Assembly: GCA_040758525.1 (NCBI GenBank)
Contig: JBFLVQ010000037.1
Coordinates: forward strand, 1-28,930
DNA length: 28,930 nt
From: JBFLVQ01 sp040758525
GTDB taxonomy: Bacteria; Acidobacteriota; Blastocatellia; Chloracidobacteriales; JADJPF01
Direction: 5' to 3'
Of this stretch, positions 1 to 7,929 are shown one piece after another; within the stretch, counting starts at the first letter, position 1, and each line of letters begins with the position of its first letter. Below the pieces are notes generated by a model. That model searched no databases and had not been told where the DNA came from. It saw only the letters and a list, made by a program, of their open reading frames with translations. The position numbers and the translations under genes are program-made.

Positions 1-1389
1 AACCTTGATTTGGTTCTCATTGGGATCACTCGCGTTCTTATCACGCCCAAGTAATACAGCCAATTTTTTTGAGTCTGGAGAAAAGACGGGGTGATTCCAG
101 TATCCAAAAGAGAGTTTATGCAGAAGATGTAGACCTGGCATTGTAATAGTGTTTATAGCTTCCTGCTTCAACTCAGCCGTCTTTTTAATTCGCGCTGCTT
201 CCGCTAACTTTTCCAGCGATTCTTTTCTATTACCTGAGATACGTTCTAATCTTGCCTGCTCCAACAGCAATGGCAATAGCCTCTGCTGATAGCCGATAGC
301 TGAAATTGTCGCTCCTACTGCCAATAAAAATAATGCAACTGCGGCAACACTTATGCCAACATTTCTCTTGCTCCAGCGCCAAGCACGAGCACTAAGATGG
401 ATTGGCCTTGCTTTGATTGGTTCTCCCTTCAAATACCTTTTTAGATCTTCAGCTAGCTCCTGCGCTGATTGGTAACGACGTAGCGGATCTTTCTCTAAAC
501 ACTTTAGACATATCGTCTCTATATCCTTATCTAACTTGGGATTCAGCATACGTAATGAAACTGGTTCATGGTTCAACACCATCATTACCGTATCCAATGG
601 TGTAGCAGCTTGAAAGGGTGGACGTCCAGTCAACAGTTCATAAAGTATTGCACCCAGCGAATAGACATCACTGGCGGCACTCATTGCTATGCGCTGGCTT
701 GCTGCCTGCTCTGGCGGCATATAGCTAGGCGTCCCCAACACCGCACCAGTAGCAGTCAAACGCGAATCGCTCTCTATATGCTTTGCTAATCCGAAATCTG
801 TGATACGTGGCTGGTCAAATTGATCTAATAAGATATTTGATGGCTTCAAATCTCTATGTAAGATACCTTGTTGGTGGGCATAATGCACTGCTTCTGCGAT
901 GATCTTGACATATTGCACAGCTCTTGTCACTGGTAAAGTACTATTACTCACCAACTGTGCAAGATTTTCACCTTCTACATAATCCATTGAGAAATAATGT
1001 AACCCATCTAGCTCACCAATCTCGTGTATTACAACAATGTTGGGATGTTGCAAATTTGCGGCAGCTTCTGCCTCAATACGAAATCGCTCAATCTCTGCTT
1101 TGCTAGCTAATAGCCCAGGCTGCATCATCTTGATTGCCACCGTGCGATTGAGGCTAACTTGGCGAGCCTTATAAACTACGCCCATACCACCACGGGCAAT
1201 CTCTTGAATCAATTCATAATCGCCAAAATAAGTGATTCTGATGTCAGCCGCTAATGATGTTCCACTAGTCTGAAGCGTATCGGCACTAGATTCTAGTGCT
1301 AATTTCAGCAGGCAATTGGGACATAATCCTGAAGGCGCGTTTTCAGATAACCCTGTATTACATTGTGGGCAGTGACGTAGCTCTACCAT
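1..1389 (-). CDS. Transmembrane Ser/Thr protein kinase with N-terminal zinc ribbon (C-terminus cut off)
   Basis: The 463 visible residues remain open at the left edge, so the 3' end of the gene is missing. Residues 7-26 form a zinc ribbon (C7, C10, C23, C26). A Hanks-type kinase domain spans about 57-320: glycine loop ARGGMGVVY (65-73), ATP lysine K87, catalytic loop HRDLKPSN with D180, DFG with metal-binding D198, and PPEQ in place of APE. All catalytic residues are present, so it should be active. A single membrane segment lies at about 344-366, followed by a charged helix and then FSPDSKKLAVL, which looks like the first blade of a WD40/TolB-type sensor propeller. The start is the ATG at 1389, with AGGGAG upstream. 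It lies 82 bp downstream of the ECF sigma gene, probably in the same transcript. The kinase probably senses through its C-terminal propeller; its substrate is unknown, and the neighbouring sigma factor is the obvious candidate. Confidence 0.93.
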   Translation of the reverse strand, partial: MVELRHCPQCNTGLSENAPSGLCPNCLLKLALESSADTLQTSGTSLAADIRITYFGDYELIQEIARGGMGVVYKARQVSLNRTVAIKMMQPGLLASKAEIERFRIEAEAAANLQHPNIVVIHEIGELDGLHYFSMDYVEGENLAQLVSNSTLPVTRAVQYVKIIAEAVHYAHQQGILHRDLKPSNILLDQFDQPRITDFGLAKHIESDSRLTATGAVLGTPSYMPPEQAASQRIAMSAASDVYSLGAILYELLTGRPPFQAATPLDTVMMVLNHEPVSLRMLNPKLDKDIETICLKCLEKDPLRRYQSAQELAEDLKRYLKGEPIKARPIHLSARAWRWSKRNVGISVAAVALFLLAVGATISAIGYQQRLLPLLLEQARLERISGNRKESLEKLAEAARIKKTAELKQEAINTITMPGLHLLHKLSFGYWNHPVFSPDSKKLAVLLGRDKNASDPNENQIKV

Positions 1390-1471
1390 TGTAAGATCTC
1401 CCTTTCCACAAATCTCTCTCTCATCTACTGAAGAAGTTTTCTGGAAAAGTTACAGAGAAACCGGAAGTATT

Positions 1472-2239
1472 TTACTGACTAAGCGCTGCTAATAGGTAGC
1501 GGATCTCGTCATCAATCTCATTACTATCACCGGGATGAGCAACTGTTTGAGCAATTTCGTCGCGCAATAGTTCACGGAATTGGCGGCGTAACCTATGTAC
1601 TGCCACCTTAAGTGTGCCTTCTGTCATTGCTAGTTGTTCCGCCATTGGGCGATAAGAAACTTGTGTATTGCTGCCAGTAAGAAAACCCTTCATATGCTCG
1701 AAAAGCTCTTTTTTGCCAGCCGCGGCAAACTTCTCGGCAAGCTTTGTTAATACCCTATCTAATATTGTAAGCGCCCAACGTCGCTCAAAAAGCTTTTCTG
1801 GTGTTAGCGTTTGCAATGTCTGATCAAAAGCATACTTCTCTTCAGCGGTGGCAATCTCTGCTAAGCTAATAATCTGCATACCACCACCTCTTTTCTGTGC
1901 TTGCTCGCGATCCCACTCATTAGCGAGAAAATGTTTGAGCGAAGCTAACAGAAATGAACGAAACTTGCCACGTTCTTGCTTTGCTTCTTGCAGATAGTTC
2001 TTCTCTAGTAATCGAGTGAAGAAACTTTGGGTAAGATCTTGTGCTTGAGATACACTATATCCTTTCAGCCTTATATAGGAATAGAGCGGTGGCCAATAGG
2101 TAGCACATAAAGCAGCCAGAGCTTGCTCAGATTCTGGTGTGCAACGTTGACCAGCCGCTAACACTAAACTCCATTGCGTTGAAACAAATCGTGCTACACG
2201 AGCACGAAGTGGATCTGAGTCTGAAATAAAGCCAACCAT
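1472..2239 (-). CDS. ECF-type RNA polymerase sigma factor, kinase-associated
   Basis: This 255-residue protein resembles sigma-70 ECF factors found beside Ser/Thr kinases in acidobacteria and planctomycetes. Region 2 covers about residues 45-115, including QDLTQSFFTRLLE (67-79) and FRSFLLASLKHFLANEWDR. Region 4 has a helix-turn-helix at about 195-225 (MAEQLAMTEGTLKVAVHRL). It is longer than a typical 180-200 residue ECF because of an insert between regions 2 and 4. The segment that is normally acidic, of DDAEDLVQE type, here reads SVSQAQDLTQS (62-72), with few acidic residues and several Ser/Thr. No anti-sigma gene is adjacent. It is instead flanked by kinase genes, 24 bp after one and 82 bp before the other. 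Control by phosphorylation, as known for EcfP/PknT of Vibrio parahaemolyticus, is my inference. The ribosome binding site is weak (GAGAGA about 12 nt upstream), which suits translation coupled to the upstream kinase. Confidence 0.88.
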   Translation of the reverse strand: MVGFISDSDPLRARVARFVSTQWSLVLAAGQRCTPESEQALAALCATYWPPLYSYIRLKGYSVSQAQDLTQSFFTRLLEKNYLQEAKQERGKFRSFLLASLKHFLANEWDREQAQKRGGGMQIISLAEIATAEEKYAFDQTLQTLTPEKLFERRWALTILDRVLTKLAEKFAAAGKKELFEHMKGFLTGSNTQVSYRPMAEQLAMTEGTLKVAVHRLRRQFRELLRDEIAQTVAHPGDSNEIDDEIRYLLAALSQ

Positions 2240-2263
2240 AAACTTTTAATCTCTCATGGTATT

Positions 2264-4012
2264 TCAATCTTCGGAAGATATTAAGGTAGGGCGACTAGTA
2301 GACGGTGGTGTAACTACCATAGTTTCGCGTGAGTTTACTGAATCTTTGCAGTAATCGAGTTGCGCTGTCGTGGGATGCAACTCCTGTGTGGAAGCCTCGT
2401 ATTCACTGGCGGCCTTTTCAAAAGCTTGCAGAAACTGCATGGTCGTGGTTGGCCTGGCATCACACTCTTTGGAGAGTGCCCATAGTACTACTTGATCGAT
2501 AGCTGGAGACAATTGTGGATTGATGTTGCGCAGGGAGATCGGTAGGGTCTGCAGATGTGCCAGCAACCAGCCACTCAATGAGTCGGAACTAAATGGCATA
2601 CAACCAGTGAGCAGTTCATATGTCATCACCCCTAGCGCATATATATCGGCGCGTGCGTCCAGTTCCTTACCTAGACATTGCTCAGGGGAGATATACTGAA
2701 CCGTACCGACAATTGTGCCTGCTTGAGTGATGGTCTTAATATGTGTACCCTCATTGCCACATACCATTTTGGCAATACCTAGATCGAGCAATTTCGCTAC
2801 TTCAGCCCGTCCTGCACGTTGAATCATTATATTAGCTGGCTTGAGATCGCGATGGATAATATTCTGTAAATGCATTGCATGCAGAGCCGGACAGAGCTGC
2901 TTAAGCAAGTGCAGTGTACGTGCTACTGACCAGACTTTGTTGACTCCGATCAGATCGCTCAGTACTTGACCTTCAACAAATTCCATTACCAGAAAGCTAT
3001 GACCAGTTCGTGTTACCCCAGAATCGAGCACAGCAACAATATTTGGATGGCGTACTTTGGTAAGTAGCTGTATCTCTCGTTCAAAGTACTGACGTGGCAG
3101 TGATTCTTCATTAGGTCTATCAAAAGATTCTAGTAGTAATTTGACTGCCACGATCTGTTGTGTAAATAGATCTAGTGCACGGTAAACGACGCCTAACCCA
3201 CCCTTGCCAATCATATGCTGCAATTCGTAACGGTCATTAAGCACCTGCCCAGTTCGTTCCATCTCCTTTACCATTCCGACAGCAACAATATCAGGCGCTT
3301 CACCAGAAAACTCCCCGGTTATACGAGTATAGATCTCCTCCCATTGCTTACCAATCATCTCAAGGTTGAGCCGGCGTATACGATCACTACCGATAAAACT
3401 ACCTCGTACTACACCCATACTGGTACCATTCTGCCCTATGACATTGATGGCAACAAAACTACCTACTCGCACCTCTAGCATTGTCAGTACACAGGCGCCA
3501 TTGCGGCTAATGTCTTCCGTGATGGTCTGCTCGCTCAGGGCACGGTTGGTCTCCTCATCAGTAGTCTCGATTTCTACTTCCAATGCCATACGCAGACGCT
3601 GCTCTTTACGTGTACCAGGCGAGGTAAAATTGCATTCGGCTGGATCTAGTCGCGCAACCTGCTCAATTTCAGCAAGAATCAATTTGATCTTAAATGGCTT
3701 GCAGATCACACCACGAAAACCCATAGCTTGGGCGCGCATCGTTGCGGTTTCGCTTTCTAGATCCGAGATCGCAATTATACTCAGGTAAGGATTGTTAAGA
3801 TCTTGAAACAACTGATGCAACTCTGATACAAGAGTGGGTTGACAAAGAGAGAGGTTTACCATCAATATCTCGGCTCGGTAACCCATCTTTGCGACATTAC
3901 GTGCTAATGCGAAATCTAATGCTCCTTGCAGTTCATAACCGTACTGCTCCAGATTGCTGGAAAGCAATTTTAGCGCATTTACAGATGGGTCAATAGCAAG
4001 AATCTTTAACAT
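2264..4012 (-). CDS. Hybrid signalling kinase: degenerate receiver - PilZ - Ser/Thr kinase (copy 1)
   Basis: 582 residues, with three parts readable in the sequence. Residues 1-122 have a receiver fold pattern with D8 and K105 (CKPF), but the phospho-acceptor position is N53 (MVNLSL) and the second acidic position is Pro, so it probably cannot be phosphorylated. Residues about 134-228 form a PilZ domain with both cyclic-di-GMP motifs: R135-x3-R139 and D167-x-S169-x2-G172. Residues about 260-535 form a Hanks-type kinase: GKGGLG (269-274), K291, HRDLKPAN with D389, and SPE at 442-444. The usual DFG reads D410-L-G. The tail is low-complexity and rich in Ser/Thr. No membrane segment is seen, so it should be cytoplasmic. 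It is first in an apparent operon with the ECF sigma factor. The paralogue at 5414-7210 has the same domain order and matching motif positions. Confidence 0.92.
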   Translation of the reverse strand: MLKILAIDPSVNALKLLSSNLEQYGYELQGALDFALARNVAKMGYRAEILMVNLSLCQPTLVSELHQLFQDLNNPYLSIIAISDLESETATMRAQAMGFRGVICKPFKIKLILAEIEQVARLDPAECNFTSPGTRKEQRLRMALEVEIETTDEETNRALSEQTITEDISRNGACVLTMLEVRVGSFVAINVIGQNGTSMGVVRGSFIGSDRIRRLNLEMIGKQWEEIYTRITGEFSGEAPDIVAVGMVKEMERTGQVLNDRYELQHMIGKGGLGVVYRALDLFTQQIVAVKLLLESFDRPNEESLPRQYFEREIQLLTKVRHPNIVAVLDSGVTRTGHSFLVMEFVEGQVLSDLIGVNKVWSVARTLHLLKQLCPALHAMHLQNIIHRDLKPANIMIQRAGRAEVAKLLDLGIAKMVCGNEGTHIKTITQAGTIVGTVQYISPEQCLGKELDARADIYALGVMTYELLTGCMPFSSDSLSGWLLAHLQTLPISLRNINPQLSPAIDQVVLWALSKECDARPTTTMQFLQAFEKAASEYEASTQELHPTTAQLDYCKDSVNSRETMVVTPPSTSRPTLISSED

Positions 4013-4193
4013 CCAAAACCCCTAGAAATACCTACCAGCAGGGTTACAATACCTGCCGATGGCGTCTCCAGTATATACGAAGAGTCTGCTAAACGCTCGG
4101 AAAATGCTAGTAGGCAGACAAGATTTTTTCGCTCGCAAGTGACCAGTAAAGTTATATTGTTACGGTTTCAGTAACTCTACGGGGGAGGAAAAT

Positions 4194-5378
4194 ATGATCC
4201 CGTTCTCGTCGCGTACACCACGCGAAATAGTCATTAACCGCTTTAGTCAGCTTATTGAGCGCAAACGTTTTGAAGGCGCCGAGTTACTCAACTTAACAGA
4301 ATCAAACCCTACCCGTGCCGGCTTCGACTATCCCCAAAAAGATCTCTTAGCAGCACTGGCACAACCAGCCAGCCTGCGCTATGAACCTGATCCTAAGGGT
4401 CTCATGCGTGCGCGTATGGCTGTAGTTGACTATTATGCTGAGCGTGCGATTACGGTAGAAGGTGAACGTATAGTGCTTACTGCCAGCACTAGTGAAGCCT
4501 ATACCTGGCTGTTCAAGCTGCTTGCAGAACCAGGCGATAGTGTACTTGTACCAGTGCCTTCCTATCCTCTCTTTGATCATCTTGCCCATGTTGAATGTGT
4601 AAAGCCAATCCCTTATCCACTCTATTTTGATGGCGCCTGGCAGATAGATTTTGCTGCGCTGCGCGCGGCCTGCCGACCAGATACACGTGCGATCATCTTA
4701 GTAAATCCAAACAATCCGACAGGATCTTTTCTAAAGCGATATGAGCTGGCTCAATTGATTGATATCTGCCATCAAGAGAATCTTGTCCTGATCTGTGATG
4801 AAGTCTTTGCTGACTATGCTTATGATCAAGATAACGAGCGAGTAAGTAGCCTTACCAGCGTTAATGAGATCCTTACTTTCACACTCAACGGTCTCTCTAA
4901 AATAGCCGCACTGCCCCAACTTAAACTGGGTTGGATTGTTGTGAACGGGCATACTGCGATAGCTGAGGAGGCCTGTGCCCGTCTGGAGTTTATTGCTGAT
5001 CTGTTTCTTTCTGTCGCTACTCCCGTCCAGCATGCGCTATCGGCTCTGCTTGCTAGCGCACCTATGCTACAAGATCAACTACGTATACGTGTGGCAGACA
5101 ATCGTGCCTGGCTAGCAGCCGAACTTGTGCCACAAAGCGGTTGTCAGTTACTTCCTGCCGAAGGAGGATGGTATGCAATCGTACGAGTGCCTCGTATAAT
5201 GTCTGAGGAAGAGATGGTGCTGGAGTTACTTGAATATGATAACGTGCTTACACATCCCGGTTACTTCTTTGATTTCCCTTCCGAAGCCTGGCTAATACTG
5301 AGTATGATCACACCAACAGAGATCTTTCGAGAAGGCACTAGCCGCTTGCTTAGACGTATCCATCAATGGCTTAAATAG
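4194..5378 (+). CDS. Pyridoxal-phosphate aminotransferase, class I/II
   Basis: A 394-residue fold-type I PLP enzyme. Visible family signatures are NLTESNPT near the N-terminus, VPSYPLF (121-127), NPNNPTG (171-177), the PLP-ring aspartate in CDEVFADYAY (D202) and the Schiff-base lysine K236 in GLSKIAALPQLKLGW. Such enzymes move amino groups between amino acids and 2-oxo acids. The closest functional guess is an alanine- or aspartate-type transaminase, but substrate specificity cannot be read from the sequence. Length is normal for the family. The start at 4194 has a strong GGGGGAGG ribosome binding site 6-7 nt upstream. It is the only plus-strand gene in the signalling block and lies between the two paralogous hybrid kinases, divergent from one and convergent with the other. 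Confidence 0.92.
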   Translation: MIPFSSRTPREIVINRFSQLIERKRFEGAELLNLTESNPTRAGFDYPQKDLLAALAQPASLRYEPDPKGLMRARMAVVDYYAERAITVEGERIVLTASTSEAYTWLFKLLAEPGDSVLVPVPSYPLFDHLAHVECVKPIPYPLYFDGAWQIDFAALRAACRPDTRAIILVNPNNPTGSFLKRYELAQLIDICHQENLVLICDEVFADYAYDQDNERVSSLTSVNEILTFTLNGLSKIAALPQLKLGWIVVNGHTAIAEEACARLEFIADLFLSVATPVQHALSALLASAPMLQDQLRIRVADNRAWLAAELVPQSGCQLLPAEGGWYAIVRVPRIMSEEEMVLELLEYDNVLTHPGYFFDFPSEAWLILSMITPTEIFREGTSRLLRRIHQWLK

Positions 5379-5413
5379 TGCCTATCTACTTGCTAATAAG
5401 CAGGACAGAGATT

Positions 5414-7210
5414 TTAATTGTCCGAGGATGAGAAGGTAGGATCATTTACGGAATCCTCTCTGTTCTGGGCTCGCACTGGTAAGCGGAAAGTCTTTCTCGC
5501 AATAATACTAGATTGGTTATTAGCTTCCTCAAAATAGTGTAAGAACTCCATAATACTAGTGGGTCGATCCTCACGTTGTTTGGCTAATGCCCATAACACT
5601 ACCTGGTTGATTGCCTCGTGTATATGAGGGTTGGCTTCATTGAGAGGAATAGGGTCTTTCTTTACATGCGCCATCAACCAACTACTGATAGAATTGGCTT
5701 CAAACGGTAGCTTGCCACAGAGCAGTTCATAAATCACCATGCCTAATGAGTAGATATCAACACGCTCATCAAGCTCTTCACCCAAACACTGTTCAGGCGA
5801 AATATATTTGACCGTTCCTACAATCATCCCTGTCTTAGTAATTGATTTGATAAGCGAGGTATCTTTCTCACCACGTACCATCTTGGCAATACCAAAGTCG
5901 AGTATTTTTGCTACTTCTACATTACCAATCTGCTGGATCATTATATTGGAAGGCTTCATATCCCTATGCATAATCTTCTGCAAGTGCATTGCATGCAGTG
6001 CAGGACAGAGTTGCTTGAGCAGTCGTAATGTACGTGCTACCGACCAGACACCCTCATTATGAATCAACTTGTCTAATGTCTCACCCTCTATGTATTCCAT
6101 TACTAGGTAGAGTTGACCAGTTTCACTCATACCAGAATCGATCAGTGAGACAATATTGGCATGGGTAATTTGAGTAAGTATCTGTATCTCTCGTTCAAAG
6201 AACTGGCGTGGGATCGATTTCTCATCACTAATAAAAGTGTTGTTATCGAGCAGTATCTTAACTGCCACTGGCCTTAGGCTAAACAGATCCAGCGCTTCAT
6301 AGACAGCACCCAAACCACCAATGCCGATCAGCCTTCTTAGCTCATAGCGGTCATTAAGTACTTGACCAAGCGCTTTAAGTAGGGTTGCTTCTGCGGCGGT
6401 GGCGACACGAGCAGCAAAATCATTATCGCCAAGTGGCTGGTTAGCAATAAACGGCTCTAATTCGTCGGCTAGCGTCTTGGCTGCTACCACTGGCTGTAAT
6501 GGCGCAGATTGTCCGGTTGCCTTCTTAAAGACCTCTTCCCATTGCTTACCAATCATTTCAAGATTGAGTCGGCGTATATGGTCACTGCCTATGAAGCTGC
6601 CACGTACAATCGCACGGCAGTTCAATCCATGTTCTGGCACTGCGATGGCGACGAGCGCCCCCATACGCGCCTTAAGCATAGTAAGCACAGAGGCACCTGT
6701 ACAACTAATATCCTCTGTGACAGTCTGCTCGCGCATAGCATAGTCGCTCTCTTCATCCTTGATCTCAAGGGTTACTTCAATAGGAACACGGAAGCGCTGT
6801 TCCCGGCGTGTCTCTGCCGAGAGAAATGCACAGTGGGTTTTGCCCATCTCCGTGATACGCTCGATCTCAAGTAGGATCGCTTTGATATCAAATGGCTTAC
6901 TAAGCAGTCCAGAAAATCCCATAGCGCGTGCGCGCATACGTGTTGCTTCACTCTCAATATCAGTAATGGCAAGTACAATCAGATAAGGGTTGCTGAGTTC
7001 TTGGAATAGCTCGCGCAGTTTGAAGATCTGTGGTTGATAACAGAGTGCCAGGTTTACCATTACAATCTCTGGTCGATAGCCTATACGTGCAACATTGCGC
7101 GCCGAGGCAATATCAGTAGCGCCTTGCAGTTCATAACCATACATTTCTAGATTGTTAGCGAGCAGTGTCAGCGCGTTTACCGACGGATCAATAGCAAGGA
7201 TTTTTAACAT
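5414..7210 (-). CDS. Hybrid signalling kinase: degenerate receiver - PilZ - Ser/Thr kinase (copy 2)
   Basis: 598 residues from the ATG at 7210, which has GAGGAAG upstream and gives the same MLKILAIDPS N-terminus as the paralogue. A TTG 60 bases further upstream is possible but less likely. Receiver-like residues 1-122 again lack the phospho-acceptor (N53 in MVNLAL) and keep K105. The PilZ domain at about 134-228 keeps R135-x3-R139 and D167-x-S169-x2-G172, at the same positions as copy 1. The linker to the kinase is longer than in copy 1 by about 25 residues. The kinase domain starts at about 287: GIGGLG (296-301), K318, HRDMKPSN with D417, canonical DFG at 438-440 and SPE at 471-473. It appears fully catalytic and cytoplasmic. 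It is a monocistronic minus-strand gene, divergent from the secreted HExxH gene. Confidence 0.92.
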   Translation of the reverse strand: MLKILAIDPSVNALTLLANNLEMYGYELQGATDIASARNVARIGYRPEIVMVNLALCYQPQIFKLRELFQELSNPYLIVLAITDIESEATRMRARAMGFSGLLSKPFDIKAILLEIERITEMGKTHCAFLSAETRREQRFRVPIEVTLEIKDEESDYAMREQTVTEDISCTGASVLTMLKARMGALVAIAVPEHGLNCRAIVRGSFIGSDHIRRLNLEMIGKQWEEVFKKATGQSAPLQPVVAAKTLADELEPFIANQPLGDNDFAARVATAAEATLLKALGQVLNDRYELRRLIGIGGLGAVYEALDLFSLRPVAVKILLDNNTFISDEKSIPRQFFEREIQILTQITHANIVSLIDSGMSETGQLYLVMEYIEGETLDKLIHNEGVWSVARTLRLLKQLCPALHAMHLQKIMHRDMKPSNIMIQQIGNVEVAKILDFGIAKMVRGEKDTSLIKSITKTGMIVGTVKYISPEQCLGEELDERVDIYSLGMVIYELLCGKLPFEANSISSWLMAHVKKDPIPLNEANPHIHEAINQVVLWALAKQREDRPTSIMEFLHYFEEANNQSSIIARKTFRLPVRAQNREDSVNDPTFSSSDN

Positions 7211-7425
7211 TCTCTCTTCCTCAAACCGATCCCCATTGATGAGTATTAGTATACACGAATAATTTGACAATAGTTGAGAAAACCCACTACTGTTCCAAAA
7301 ATCCCTAGTAGCATACCGGCTAGCGCCCAGATCTGCCCCAACTAAGGTGGCAGAACCGGGCTAGTATACGATTGGCACACTCTTTGCCATAGCAAATAGT
7401 CAGATTACTAATGGAGGGAGCGCAG

Positions 7426-7929
7426 ATGTCATTAAAGAAGATCCATGCTGTACTGGCCGTTTTACTAATCATTACTGCCACGTTTACCAGCTTGGCAGCG
7501 CCACCATCCAGACCTCTACCAGTGACTAATTTCACTAAAGCCAAGATCAGTACCTTACAGATAGAACAGGCTTATGAAACGATATTGGCACGCTACCGTA
7601 AAGTGCTGCCTTCTGATCTGCTTATACGTATTGCTCCAGATAAGATTACCCGTATAGATATTGTCGAGCAAACCTCGCGCCCAGAATTGAGTGAGGCGGG
7701 CCTGACACAGGCAGTTGTTGATCTAGACAATGGAGAGATAGAGGAGATTACTATCGAGGTAAAACCTCAATACCGCCAAGGACGGCGCCAGGTAAGCTTC
7801 CAAGACCTCATAGAACATGAACTTGCCCATGCCTTTGCTTTTATGATCGGATTACCACAGGCGCGTGAGATCGGCCATTCAATTCAAATAGAAGATCTGC
7901 GTTTTCCTACCCCTGCAGCGGCTCACTGA
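7426..7929 (+). CDS. Secreted HExxH zincin-like protein of unknown function
   Basis: 167 residues from the ATG at 7426, which has GGAGGGAG 6 nt upstream. An in-frame ATG at 7411 overlaps that ribosome binding site and is rejected. The N-terminus is a Sec signal peptide (KK, then the hydrophobic stretch 8-22, with likely cleavage near ALA-type residues 23-25). The mature part contains HELAH (131-135), the HExxH zinc-metalloprotease signature. H151 in REIGHS is a possible third metal ligand. I do not recognise the family, and at this size it could be an inactive or minimal zincin. It ends TGA exactly where the convergent macro-domain gene ends, with no base between the two stop codons. Confidence 0.72.
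   Translation: MSLKKIHAVLAVLLIITATFTSLAAPPSRPLPVTNFTKAKISTLQIEQAYETILARYRKVLPSDLLIRIAPDKITRIDIVEQTSRPELSEAGLTQAVVDLDNGEIEEITIEVKPQYRQGRRQVSFQDLIEHELAHAFAFMIGLPQAREIGHSIQIEDLRFPTPAAAH

Noticed and set aside
3366..3788. Long plus-strand open frames opposite the hybrid kinases and the Calx-beta gene (also 15132-15764)
   Set aside because: They are antisense to strong coding sequences, have no family resemblance or ribosome binding site, and show compositions typical of reverse frames.
5379..5413. Short hairpin CTTGCT-AATA-AGCAGG between the convergent aminotransferase and kinase genes
   Set aside because: Only six pairs including a G-T pair, and the following T-run is three bases. Possible terminator but not supported.
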